The translations under genes were made by a program, and so were the position numbers. The notes beneath the pieces are model-generated. The model worked only from the letters and a program-made list of their open reading frames with translations, searched no databases and was not told the origin of the DNA. Shown here piece by piece: positions 8,174 to 15,927 of a stretch of 18,598 bases of DNA (its first letter is position 1; every line of letters starts with the position of its first letter). The DNA comes from Colimorpha sp045591485 (lineage in GTDB: Bacteria > Bacteroidota > Bacteroidia > Bacteroidales > P3): positions 1-18,598 of the forward strand of contig JAZNSV010000150.1 in the NCBI GenBank assembly GCA_045591485.1, in the 5' to 3' direction.

Positions 8174-8223
8174 AAAAAAAGGAGTCTGTAGGTCACCCAA
8201 AAACCTACAGACTCCTTTTTTTT
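8174..8223. terminator. Strong intrinsic terminator (bidirectional in form)
   Basis: A perfect 13-bp stem, GGAGTCTGTAGGT (8181-8193) with ACCTACAGACTCC (8203-8215), has a 9-base loop. It is flanked by A7 (8174-8180) and T8 (8216-8223). It ends the ppiD/M23/dxr/rseP/permease transcript. The T tract doubles as the -33 region of the next promoter. Confidence 0.95.
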
Positions 8224-8251
8224 GCCATATCGAATAAAAGTTGTATCTTTG
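8221..8251 (+). promoter_or_regulatory. Consensus housekeeping promoter of the pyrK operon
   Basis: TTTG (8221-8224), 19 bases, then TATCTTTG (8244-8251): an exact match to the Bacteroidota sigma consensus TTTG-N19-TAnnTTTG. Transcription should start around 8256-8258, leaving a leader of about 20 bases to the pyrK ATG at 8279. Confidence 0.85.
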
Positions 8252-8278
8252 CACCGGATTTTAAGACATTCATCCACC

Positions 8279-9055
8279 ATGAAAGAGATACACGATTTCA
8301 CCATTCTGGAGCGCAGTCAGCCCACGCCGCAATACGTCATACTGTTGCTCGGCCACAACGGCGCTATGCAGCCGGTAATGCCTGGACAGTTTGTCGAAGT
8401 GCAGGTTACTGGCGAACCACAGGTTATGCTGCGCCGTCCTATCTCAGTCCACGACGTCGACCCCAAGCGCGGCACCCTCTCTCTACTCATCCAGATTGTA
8501 GGCAACGGCACACGCCGCTTGGCCGAACTAAAAGAGGGCGACCGCCTCAACATAGTCTATCCACTTGGTCACGGATTCACCACCGACATAGCCACAGGAA
8601 GCCAGGCACTGCTCATAGGCGGTGGCGCCGGCATAGCCCCGCTGCTCTATCTGAGCAAAGAGCTTTCCTCACACGGCATACATCCCACAGTGCTGCTTGG
8701 CGGTCGCACCGCCAGCCTAATACCTGTGCACAAAGAATTCGAACCATTTGCCGATGTTCTGCTCTGTACCGACGACGGCTCGCTGGGCCACAAAGGCCTT
8801 GTTACCCAGCATCCTGCCTTTGCCGAAAGCTATGACATGATCTACACATGCGGACCCACACCGATGATGAAGGCCGTGGCCCGCAGCGCCGCCGAGCGGG
8901 GTCTGCGATGCGAGGTGAGTCTTGAAAACATGATGGCCTGCGGCGTCGGCGCATGCCTGTGCTGCGTCACCGACACCGACCAGGGGCACCGCTGCGTCTG
9001 CAAGGACGGCCCGGTGTTCGATATTTCCACAATGAAAAAATGGTACCAATGCTAA
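8279..9055 (+). CDS. pyrK: Dihydroorotate dehydrogenase B, electron-transfer subunit
   Basis: 258 residues. Iron-sulphur flavoprotein subunit that passes electrons from PyrD's FMN through a [2Fe-2S] cluster and FAD to NAD+. FAD site RRPISVHD is at 52-59, nucleotide loop GGGAGIAPL at 114-122, and CGPTPMM at 191-197. Cluster cysteines are C221, C226, C229 and C241 in CGVGACLCC...VCKDGPVF. Two further cysteines (C228, C239) sit beside the ligands; the first replaces the glycine usual in GxCxGC. The start at 8279 follows the consensus promoter; the longer open frame upstream would run into the promoter. It overlaps pyrD by 7 bases, consistent with coupled translation of a heterotetramer. Confidence 0.95.
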   Translation: MKEIHDFTILERSQPTPQYVILLLGHNGAMQPVMPGQFVEVQVTGEPQVMLRRPISVHDVDPKRGTLSLLIQIVGNGTRRLAELKEGDRLNIVYPLGHGFTTDIATGSQALLIGGGAGIAPLLYLSKELSSHGIHPTVLLGGRTASLIPVHKEFEPFADVLLCTDDGSLGHKGLVTQHPAFAESYDMIYTCGPTPMMKAVARSAAERGLRCEVSLENMMACGVGACLCCVTDTDQGHRCVCKDGPVFDISTMKKWYQC

Positions 9056-9948
9056 ACGTCAAGATACACCATTTACAGCTGAAGAACCCTGTGATGACCG
9101 CCAGCGGCACCTTTGGCTACGGCGAGGAGTTCGCCGACTTCATCGACCTTAACCGCTTGGGTGGCTTCGTGGTCAAAGGCACCACAGGCACACATCGCGA
9201 GGGCAACCCCTATCCCCGTATGGTGGAGACCCCCTCGGGCATGCTCAACAGCGTGGGCCTGCAGAACGGCGGCGTGGAGAAATTCTGCTCCGAGGTATAT
9301 CATAGAATCAAGCATTTAGACACCAATATCATCGTCAACGTCAGCGGCTCCTCCATCGAGGAATACTGCTCCGTGGCCGAGCGGATCGACGCCTTGGAGA
9401 AGATTCCCGCCATCGAACTGAACATCTCGTGTCCCAACGTCAAGCACGGCGGCATGGGCTTCGGCACCCAGCCGGAGATGGCGGCCGAAGTGGTGGAGGC
9501 AGTACGCAAGGTGTACCATAAGACGCTGATAGTAAAGCTTTCGCCCAATGTCACCAACATCGCCGAGATAGCCAAAGCCGTCGAAGGAGCAGGTGCCGAC
9601 AGCGTGAGCCTCATCAACACCCTGCTGGGCATGGCCATCGACATCGAGCGCCGTCGCCCCTGCATGGCCAATATCACGGGCGGCCTGAGCGGCCCCGCCG
9701 TGAAGCCCGTGGCCGTGCGTATGGTGTGGCAAGTAGCTCATGCCGTGAAGATTCCCGTGGTGGGTCTGGGGGGTATCTGCACTGCCGAGGACGCCATCGA
9801 GTTCCTTATGGCCGGCGCCACGGCCATTGAGGTGGGCACCGCCAACTTCATCGACCCTGCCGTCACCGTCAAGATCATCGACGGCATGGAGCAGTGGTGC
9901 AAAAACCATGGAATCAACGACATCAACGAGATTATCGGCATCGTATGA
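9049..9948 (+). CDS. pyrD: Dihydroorotate dehydrogenase, catalytic subunit (class 1B)
   Basis: 299 residues. Oxidises dihydroorotate to orotate with FMN in de novo pyrimidine synthesis. Signatures: TASGTFGYG (17-25), NSVGLQN (67-73), LNISCPNVKHGG (124-135) with the class-1 catalytic cysteine C128, VKLSPNV (162-168), GGLSGPAVKP (211-220), GGICTAEDA (241-249) and the C-terminal phosphate loop around EVGTANF (261-267). The catalytic Cys (not Ser) together with the PyrK partner marks the NAD-linked 1B type. The ATG at 9049 gives the usual short N-terminus; an ATG at 9040, three codons earlier, is possible. The last codons overlap the next gene by ATGA. Confidence 0.96.
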   Translation: MLNVKIHHLQLKNPVMTASGTFGYGEEFADFIDLNRLGGFVVKGTTGTHREGNPYPRMVETPSGMLNSVGLQNGGVEKFCSEVYHRIKHLDTNIIVNVSGSSIEEYCSVAERIDALEKIPAIELNISCPNVKHGGMGFGTQPEMAAEVVEAVRKVYHKTLIVKLSPNVTNIAEIAKAVEGAGADSVSLINTLLGMAIDIERRRPCMANITGGLSGPAVKPVAVRMVWQVAHAVKIPVVGLGGICTAEDAIEFLMAGATAIEVGTANFIDPAVTVKIIDGMEQWCKNHGINDINEIIGIV

Positions 9949-10814
9949 TTTTGATAGCCGACAGCGGTAGCACCAAGACCACGTGGATGGAGGTGGAGTC
10001 TGGCAACATGATAGTTACCGAGGGCCTGAACCCACACTTCACCAGCGAAGAGCAATTCATGGCTGCCTGCGCCGCCGTGCGCCATAACTTTCAACTTTCA
10101 ATTTCCAACTTTCAACTTTTCTTCTACGGTGCTGGCTGCGGACTTCCTGCTCAGCGTCAAAAAGTGGCCTCATGGCTTTCTAATGCTTTTGAAACAAGCA
10201 ATGTACATGTCGAGACCGACATGCTCGCCGCCTGCCGTGCCACCGCTGGCGACCAGCCTGCCCTGGTAGCCATTCTCGGCACGGGCAGCAACGCCTGCCT
10301 CTACGACGGACTGCGCATCGTCCACCAACCCACCAGCACAGGTTATATTCTTGGTGACCACGGCTCTGCCAACCATGTGGGACGTCTCTTGCTGGCAGGC
10401 TATCTCAGCCATAGAATGCCTTCTTCTGTAAGACGCATGTTCCATGATACCTACCACATGAGCGATGCACAGTTGATGGATGCCGTCTATCATCAACCAC
10501 ACCCCAACCGGTTTCTGGCTTCGCTTGCTCCTTTCGCGGTGCAGCATATTGATGTGGAATACTGTAACGACATAATTGTTGAATCACTTGCCCAGTGGTA
10601 TTTCTCTGTACTGGTATACATGAGACGTCCTGCCTTGAGACTGTTTCATGCGAAAAAGTGTGAGAACACGGTACATGTTGTAGGTGGGTTCGCAAAAGCC
10701 ATAGAGTCGCAGTTGCAGGTCCTTTTCGAAGACCCTCAACCGTTCCCTCTGCACCTCTGCACCGTCGTGGCCGATCCCATCAAGGGCCTACAACGCTACC
10801 ACCGTCACTATTGA
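9945..10814 (+). CDS. BadF/BadG/BcrA/BcrD-type ATPase, N-acetylglucosamine-kinase-like
   Basis: 289 residues of the ASKHA (actin/hexokinase) fold. Phosphate-1 loop IADSGSTKTTW is at 4-14, connecting segment TDMLAACRA at 91-99, phosphate-2 loop ILGTGSNA at 110-117, GDHGSANHVG at 137-146, and adenosine loop VVGGFAKA at 245-252. These match the family containing human NAGK and benzoyl-CoA reductase activators. The lack of a cysteine cluster and the short length favour a sugar or amino-sugar kinase; the substrate is not identifiable. The start overlaps the pyrD stop by ATGA, so it is translated from the pyrKD message. Residues 48-59 are encoded by a 7-bp tandem array inserted just before the conserved FYGAGC. 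The gene converges on dusB with a 20-base gap. Confidence 0.85.
   Translation: MILIADSGSTKTTWMEVESGNMIVTEGLNPHFTSEEQFMAACAAVRHNFQLSISNFQLFFYGAGCGLPAQRQKVASWLSNAFETSNVHVETDMLAACRATAGDQPALVAILGTGSNACLYDGLRIVHQPTSTGYILGDHGSANHVGRLLLAGYLSHRMPSSVRRMFHDTYHMSDAQLMDAVYHQPHPNRFLASLAPFAVQHIDVEYCNDIIVESLAQWYFSVLVYMRRPALRLFHAKKCENTVHVVGGFAKAIESQLQVLFEDPQPFPLHLCTVVADPIKGLQRYHRHY
10086..10120 (+). repeat. Five 7-bp tandem units inside the kinase gene
   Basis: AACTTTC, AACTTTC, AATTTCC, AACTTTC and AACTTTT lie head to tail. They encode NFQLSISNFQLF in the reading frame used. Because 7 is not a multiple of 3, gain or loss of one unit would shift the frame. Confidence 0.9.
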
Positions 10815-10834
10815 ATCAAAACCAATCTATATTC

Positions 10835-11803
10835 TTAGGAATAGTGCTCACGTATGCGGTCGAGCACGGCGAAGGTAGCCTCGGCTGTCGAGGTAGCCAC
10901 AAGGTCAAGCCTAAATGGTTTAAAGCCCGCAAGTCCTTTAAAGTATGAACCATAGTGCTTGCGCATCTCGAATATAGCGGTACGCTCGCCCTTGAAATCA
11001 ATGGCCGCCTGCAGGTGTCTACGACACACATCAACACGCTCGACCACGCTGACTTCCCTTTCGGGCAAACCCGCAAAAACACGTTGGCACTGCTCAAAAA
11101 TCCATGGATTACCTATAGCACCACGTCCGATAAGGATGCCATCGACCCCATAGCGTTTCCAGTTGTCCTCGGCTTGCATGGCAGTGGTAATGTCGCCGTT
11201 ACCAAATATTGGTATGACAATTCTCGGATTATTTTTCACTTGTCCGATAAGCGACCAGTCGGCCAATCCACTATACATCTGTGTCTTGGTACGTCCGTGG
11301 ATACTGAGGGCTGCTATACCAGTGTCCTGCAGAGCTTCGGCAAAGTCTGTAATCATCATTGAACCAAACGTATACCCTATACGTGTCTTCACTGTCACCG
11401 GCAGGTGGCTTCGTTTTACCATGGCAGCAGTGATTTTAAGCATCTTGGGTATGTCCTGCAGTATGCCGCTGCCAGCACCCTTACCGGCAACCTTGCGCAC
11501 AGGGCATCCCCAATTGATGTCGATGAAATCAGGTTCTGCCTGCTCCACCACATCCAAACACTGCAACAACTCATCCTCATTAGCGCCAAATATCTGAATG
11601 CCAATCGGACGCTGCTCTTCAGTGAAACGCATCTTGCGCAAGCTTTTTTCGGCATCGCGGTTCAAGGCCTCACTGGCTATGAACTCTGTGATGAGGAAAT
11701 CGGCACCCATTTCCTTACACAGCTGACGGAAGGGCAAATCGGTGATGTCGTCCATAGGCGAAAGGCCTATGATGCAGTCCTTTGCGGGTAGTTTCAGTTT
11801 CAT
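10835..11803 (-). CDS. dusB: tRNA-dihydrouridine synthase, DusB-like
   Basis: 322 residues. Reduces specific uridines of tRNA to dihydrouridine with FMN and NADPH. TIM-barrel signatures: LSPMDDITDLPFR (14-26), IQIFGANE (69-76), DINWGCPVRKVAGKGAG (95-111) with catalytic C100, VKTRIG (138-143), IHGRTKTQMYSG (168-179), FGNGDI (200-205) and IGRGAIGNPW (225-234). A helical tRNA-binding C-terminal domain follows from about 245. The DINWGCP form and the K-V-A-G-K-G-A-G stretch are of the DusB branch as seen in Bacteroidota; which uridine is modified is not deducible. The start is the first ATG after a divergent promoter region. The promoter position implies a leader of only a few bases. Confidence 0.94.
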   Translation of the reverse strand: MKLKLPAKDCIIGLSPMDDITDLPFRQLCKEMGADFLITEFIASEALNRDAEKSLRKMRFTEEQRPIGIQIFGANEDELLQCLDVVEQAEPDFIDINWGCPVRKVAGKGAGSGILQDIPKMLKITAAMVKRSHLPVTVKTRIGYTFGSMMITDFAEALQDTGIAALSIHGRTKTQMYSGLADWSLIGQVKNNPRIVIPIFGNGDITTAMQAEDNWKRYGVDGILIGRGAIGNPWIFEQCQRVFAGLPEREVSVVERVDVCRRHLQAAIDFKGERTAIFEMRKHYGSYFKGLAGFKPFRLDLVATSTAEATFAVLDRIREHYS

Positions 11804-11814
11804 AATTACGGGTA

Positions 11815-11822
11815 CAAAGTTA
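11815..11822 (-). promoter_or_regulatory. Candidate -7 element of dusB
   Basis: Read on the minus strand, TAACTTTG fits TAnnTTTG and ends 11 bases before the dusB ATG. A T-rich stretch (complement of 11845-11849) about 22 bases upstream may serve as -33. It is divergent to, and interleaved with, the polymerase promoter. Confidence 0.5.
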
Positions 11823-11853
11823 CATAAATTATTCCAAATCGGGGAAAAATGTG

Positions 11854-11861
11854 TATCTTTG
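11854..11861 (+). promoter_or_regulatory. Candidate -7 element of the Y-family polymerase gene
   Basis: TATCTTTG, a full match to TAnnTTTG, ends 10 bases before the ATG at 11872, so the mRNA leader should be very short (roughly 4-6 bases). The -33 half is not obvious. I see no clear LexA-type palindrome in the 68-base intergenic region. Confidence 0.6.
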
Positions 11862-11871
11862 CAGTCTAATT

Positions 11872-13368
11872 ATGGCCGAAGACCGTCGATATATTGCTAT
11901 TGACCTCAAGTCGTTCTATGCCTCTGTCGAGTGCGTAGAACGCGGGCTTGACCCATTGAAGACCAACCTTGTAGTGGCCGACCGCAGCCGCACAGATAAA
12001 ACTATCTGCCTGGCTGTGACTCCGTCGCTCAAGGCCTATGGCATCAGTGGGCGCGCACGCCTGTTCGAAGTGGTGCAAAGGGTACGCGAAATTAATTTCG
12101 AACGGCTATGCTTTTCTCCAGAAGGCGTATTCACAGGCCGCTCGGTGAACGATAACGATCTGAAAGCCAACCCTGGCTGGGAACTGGATTATATTGCAGC
12201 GCCGCCACGCATGGAATTCTACATGAATTACTCGACTCGTATCTACAAGATCTATCTACGCTACGTGGCACCCGAAGACATACACGTCTACTCAATAGAC
12301 GAGGTCTTTATCGACGTTACCAAATACCTTAAACTGTATAATTTGACAGCCCACGAGATGGCCATACGCATGGTACGCGACGTGCTGAAAGAGACAGGCA
12401 TCACTGCTACGGCAGGCATCGGCACCAACCTCTATCTGTGCAAGGTAGCCATGGATATCGTTGCCAAACATATACCTGCCGACGAAGACGGCGTACGCAT
12501 AGCCGAATTAGATGAAATGAGCTATCGGAGAATGCTCTGGAACCACCAGCCACTGACCGATTTCTGGCGCGTTGGACATGGTATTGCCAGAAAACTTAAA
12601 GCTCATGGAATGAGCACTATGGGCGACATAGCACGGCAATCTGTACAGAACGAGGAGGTACTCTACAATCTGCTCGGAGTCATGGCCGAACCACTGATTG
12701 ATCACGCCTGGGGATGGGAACCATGCACCATTGCTGCTATCAAGAGCTATCGCCCACACAGCAATTCATTCAGCTCAGGCCAAGTGCTGCACGAGCCTTA
12801 CACCGCCGAAAAAGCACGCATAGTGGCCAGCGAGATGGCGGACGCATTAGCAATGAAGCTGGTGGCTAAAAAGTTGAGTACAAGCCAACTGACTCTTTTT
12901 GTAGGCTACGATACCCAGAGTCTGGAAAACAACAGCAACTTCAGCGGCGACGTGGTTAACGACTGGTATGGCCGCGCCGTACCCAAACCCGCTACCGCAG
13001 CGGTGACCCTATCCGAGGGCACCTCGTCGTCCAACATGATGATAAAAACCATAACCGAACTGTATGACAACATCGTAGACCCACACCTGATGGTGCGACG
13101 GCTCAACATAGCCGCTGGCATGTTGAAATCCAGCGACGGCACACCACACCACGAGGGCCTACAGCTTGATATCTTTACCGACTACGACGAGCTACGACAC
13201 AAACAGGAGAAAGAAGATGCTTGCTTGAAAAAAGAGCGCCGCTTGCAGGAGACGATGATTGAAATAAAGAAACGCTTCGGCAAAAACGCCATACTGCGAG
13301 CCACGAGCTACCAGGATGGCGCCACCGCACGCGACCGCAACAATCAGATAGGAGGACATAAAGCATGA
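11872..13368 (+). CDS. Y-family (UmuC/UvrX/DinB-like) DNA polymerase
   Basis: 498 residues. Translesion DNA polymerase. Palm motifs carry the catalytic acids: D11 in AIDLKSFYASVE (9-20) and D143-E144 in YSIDEVFIDV (140-149). GIGTNLYLCKVAMD (182-195) and a helix-hairpin-helix region near 215-255 precede the little-finger domain (about 295-440). The tail, rich in charged residues and ending KNAILRATSY...ARDRNNQIGGHKA, is typical of the UvrX-like group that travels with YolD proteins, not of classical DinB. The ATG at 11872 is used because the earlier in-frame ATG (11851) lies within the promoter. The stop overlaps the downstream small gene by ATGA. Whether it is damage-inducible is not shown by the sequence. 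Confidence 0.92.
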   Translation: MAEDRRYIAIDLKSFYASVECVERGLDPLKTNLVVADRSRTDKTICLAVTPSLKAYGISGRARLFEVVQRVREINFERLCFSPEGVFTGRSVNDNDLKANPGWELDYIAAPPRMEFYMNYSTRIYKIYLRYVAPEDIHVYSIDEVFIDVTKYLKLYNLTAHEMAIRMVRDVLKETGITATAGIGTNLYLCKVAMDIVAKHIPADEDGVRIAELDEMSYRRMLWNHQPLTDFWRVGHGIARKLKAHGMSTMGDIARQSVQNEEVLYNLLGVMAEPLIDHAWGWEPCTIAAIKSYRPHSNSFSSGQVLHEPYTAEKARIVASEMADALAMKLVAKKLSTSQLTLFVGYDTQSLENNSNFSGDVVNDWYGRAVPKPATAAVTLSEGTSSSNMMIKTITELYDNIVDPHLMVRRLNIAAGMLKSSDGTPHHEGLQLDIFTDYDELRHKQEKEDACLKKERRLQETMIEIKKRFGKNAILRATSYQDGATARDRNNQIGGHKA

Positions 13369-13610
13369 CCGACAAATACGACGACATAATCAACCTGCCT
13401 CACCATCAATCGAAATTACATCGGCACATGACCATCAAAGAGCGTGGCGCACTCTTTTCCCCCTTTGCCGCCCTCACAGGCTACGACGACGCCATCGACG
13501 AAAGCACTCGCATCGCTATTGAGGACGTGATGCACAGCGGCGCGCAGCAGGTATTCGATCCCGACATAATCAGTTTTTATTCGCCCGACAACATCGAGGG
13601 GAGCTTATAA
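13365..13610 (+). CDS. Small YolD-like protein paired with the polymerase
   Basis: 81 residues, starting inside the polymerase stop codon (ATGA overlap). The segment KYDDIINLPHHQSKLHRHM (4-22), followed by ERGALFSPFAALTGYDDAI (27-45), is the hallmark of the YolD-like proteins encoded beside UvrX/Y-family polymerases in Firmicutes and Bacteroidota. Known relatives are thought to act as accessory factors of these polymerases, but the mechanism is poorly defined. It is acidic, without membrane segments or signal peptide, and presumably cytosolic. It ends only 4 bases from the convergent beta-barrel gene, leaving no room for a terminator between them. Confidence 0.85.
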   Translation: MTDKYDDIINLPHHQSKLHRHMTIKERGALFSPFAALTGYDDAIDESTRIAIEDVMHSGAQQVFDPDIISFYSPDNIEGSL

Positions 13611-13614
13611 GCCG

Positions 13615-15909
13615 TTATCTGACCATACCGTTGTCATAGCCACCGTTATTGAGTGTCTTTTCACCTTTGTTGAACTTGCGGCCGAAATCCATCTGCCAGG
13701 TGAGGCCGAGGACGACCATGTTGCCGTTGTCGGCCGTCCAGTGGGTGTGGCGGAAGGGGTGTACGGCGCTGAGGCCCTGCACCTCATAGCGGTAGCCATC
13801 AGGGTTCAACGGGCATAGCCACATGGCGGTGGCGGTGAGGTTTTTCCATCGGTACTGCACATAGATTTCTTGGCTCATCTCGTCTCTCATATAGTCTTCG
13901 GCGAGCAGTTTCATCCGCGGCAGCAGTGTAAAATTGGCACCAGCCACAACGCCTTTCCAATAGAACTGGGCATTGACCTCGGCAGCAATATTGTCGCGCG
14001 TGTGAGAAAACTCCGGTCCTTCTGAGACGTAGTGGAAGTAGGTGCCGGCGAAAGACAGGTTCAGGCGGTCCCACAGTCCTTTGACGCCCACCTCAACGTA
14101 GGCGTAGGGCACGTGCCAATGGTCGGCATTGTGGTAGCCGAGGACGAAGAGGTCGCGCCCAGCATCGTAGCGGTAGCCGTCAAAGTAGGGGTGGAAGATG
14201 TGCATCAAGCCTGTGTTGGCCACGGCGTAATAGCCCTTGGGGTGGGTGTAGCGCAACATGAGGCTGGCCTGCAGCTGCTCGCTGGGCTTGAGGTCGGGGT
14301 TTCCCTGTTGGCCCTCCACGTCGTCGGTCTGCTGGAAGACCGGCGAGAGCGAGGCCAGAGTGGGCAGGATGGGCGTGTACTGCGCTGTGGCAGTAAGCGA
14401 AAGCTGCTGACTGATGCGCCATTGCAGGCGGGCGGTACTAAGGTTGCGCAGGTAGCGTTTACTCTGCTCGCCGTCGCTGACGTTGAAGAGCTTGACACCG
14501 GTACCGAGCGCGTAGCCCACCTTAGGGCCGAGGCTTCCCGTCAGCTCGCCGTAGAGATAGGCATTGTCCTTGGTCATGGAGGTGACGGTGCTCTGCAACA
14601 CGTAGTCGTTCTCAGCGAAATTGTGTTGGTATTGGAGGCCGGTCCTCAGCTCGGCTGAGCCGAGCCGCTTGCTGTAAGCCCCTTCGGCACTGAGGGCATA
14701 GCCGTGACCGTCGACATCAGTGGCGTAGGTTGCAGGTGTGAGGCCGTTGGCACTGTAGGTGAGCGTGTTGTCATAGCGGCTGGTGGAATATTCGCCCACC
14801 ACGTTCAGTTCCACCTTCTGTCCGTGGGGCATGCGGTGGGTGAAGTAGAGGTCGAGGCTGGGCAGGTTGTCGCGTTGGTGCTGCAATTCCTCCAGGGACT
14901 GCTCGGTGGTGACACCTCGGTCGGTCTCGGTCATGGTGCCGTAGGCGCTGAGGGTCTTGGTGAAGAAGTTATCCTTGAGGGCGGCCACGAACATGGTGCT
15001 GTCGTCATGCTGGTAGGTGTATTCAGCAGTCAGGTCGTGGGTGGTGTATCGGAAAGGCATATTGGTGCGCTGGCTGCGGGTGACGGTGCGCATGGGGTCG
15101 AGGTAGCTGTCTTCCATCTCGTAGGGCACGCTGTCGTAGTTACGGTAGCCGAGGCTGTATTCCAACGCAAACTCGCTTTTGCCCACATGGTAGCTGCCCT
15201 GCAGGTAGGCGTTGACAAAGCCTGTGGTCAGCGCCGTGTTCCCGTTTGCCACGATACTGCCTCCATCCTCACGCTCTTTCAATATGATGTTGACGATGCC
15301 CGAGGCGCCGCGGTCCAAATATCGTATGCCTGGGTTGTTACTGTATTCCACACGCTTTATATGTTCGGCGCGCAGGTTTGCCAACCGTGCCACTGGCACC
15401 TCCTTACCGTTGATTTGCAGTATAGCCAAGCCTCCGTCCACGGTGATGCTCTGCAACGCCACATCCACCTTCAGGCCTGACAGGCCCAGCATGTCGAGCA
15501 GCACCAGCGTGCGCCCGGCGGCTTCCACCTCTTCGGGCTTGGGCAGCACCACGTAGCGGTCCACCTCCTCGGTGGTGCGGCTGGCAGTAATTTCCACCTC
15601 ACGCAGCTGCATGCGGTTCATCGTCAGCGTGCCGAGGTCGTCGCCAGCCGTGCAGTGTACCGCCAGCCGCTCAAGGCCCACATACGAGGCTTCCAGCCTG
15701 TAGGTGCCATTCGGAACCTCGACGCTGAAAGAGCCGTCCTCACCCGTGGTTGTGCCCGCTTGGTGCGCAGGCGGCTCGCCTGCGAAAAGTACCACGTTGG
15801 CGAAGGCAACTGCTTGCCCGCTGTCGTCGACCAGACGGCCGGTAATGGTTTGTGCGAATGCATTCATGCCCATCAAGGCAAGCGCGAGGGTAAACAGGAT
15901 TCTCTTCAT
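13615..15909 (-). CDS. TonB-receptor-like outer-membrane beta-barrel protein
   Basis: 764 residues from the ATG that gives MKRILFTLALALMGMNAFAQ, a standard signal peptide cleaved after A19. The order is: carboxypeptidase-D regulatory-like beta-sandwich (about 21-100, TITGRLVDDSGQAVAFANV), plug-like domain (about 105-215, ending YLDRGASGIVNIIL), and a large beta-barrel (216-764) with alternating aromatic strands ending GLTWQMDFGRKFNKGEK. This is the OMP_b-brl_3 type common in Bacteroidota. There is no STN signalling domain, no evident TonB box and no SusD partner nearby, so the cargo is unknown and glycan uptake is not indicated. It lies 83 bases downstream of the anti-sigma gene on the same strand and has its own copy of the sigma-linked promoter element, so it is the likeliest regulon member. 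Confidence 0.88.
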   Translation of the reverse strand: MKRILFTLALALMGMNAFAQTITGRLVDDSGQAVAFANVVLFAGEPPAHQAGTTTGEDGSFSVEVPNGTYRLEASYVGLERLAVHCTAGDDLGTLTMNRMQLREVEITASRTTEEVDRYVVLPKPEEVEAAGRTLVLLDMLGLSGLKVDVALQSITVDGGLAILQINGKEVPVARLANLRAEHIKRVEYSNNPGIRYLDRGASGIVNIILKEREDGGSIVANGNTALTTGFVNAYLQGSYHVGKSEFALEYSLGYRNYDSVPYEMEDSYLDPMRTVTRSQRTNMPFRYTTHDLTAEYTYQHDDSTMFVAALKDNFFTKTLSAYGTMTETDRGVTTEQSLEELQHQRDNLPSLDLYFTHRMPHGQKVELNVVGEYSTSRYDNTLTYSANGLTPATYATDVDGHGYALSAEGAYSKRLGSAELRTGLQYQHNFAENDYVLQSTVTSMTKDNAYLYGELTGSLGPKVGYALGTGVKLFNVSDGEQSKRYLRNLSTARLQWRISQQLSLTATAQYTPILPTLASLSPVFQQTDDVEGQQGNPDLKPSEQLQASLMLRYTHPKGYYAVANTGLMHIFHPYFDGYRYDAGRDLFVLGYHNADHWHVPYAYVEVGVKGLWDRLNLSFAGTYFHYVSEGPEFSHTRDNIAAEVNAQFYWKGVVAGANFTLLPRMKLLAEDYMRDEMSQEIYVQYRWKNLTATAMWLCPLNPDGYRYEVQGLSAVHPFRHTHWTADNGNMVVLGLTWQMDFGRKFNKGEKTLNNGGYDNGMVR

Positions 15910-15927
15910 AAATGGTTGTCCGTTTAC

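Noticed and set aside
10827..10846. Hairpin between the kinase and dusB as a bidirectional terminator
   Set aside because: The arms CTATATTC and GAATAG pair only with a bulge and no T tract is present on either strand.
11851..11871. ATG at 11851 as the polymerase start
   Set aside because: The -7 promoter element lies within this stretch, and family homology begins after the ATG at 11872.
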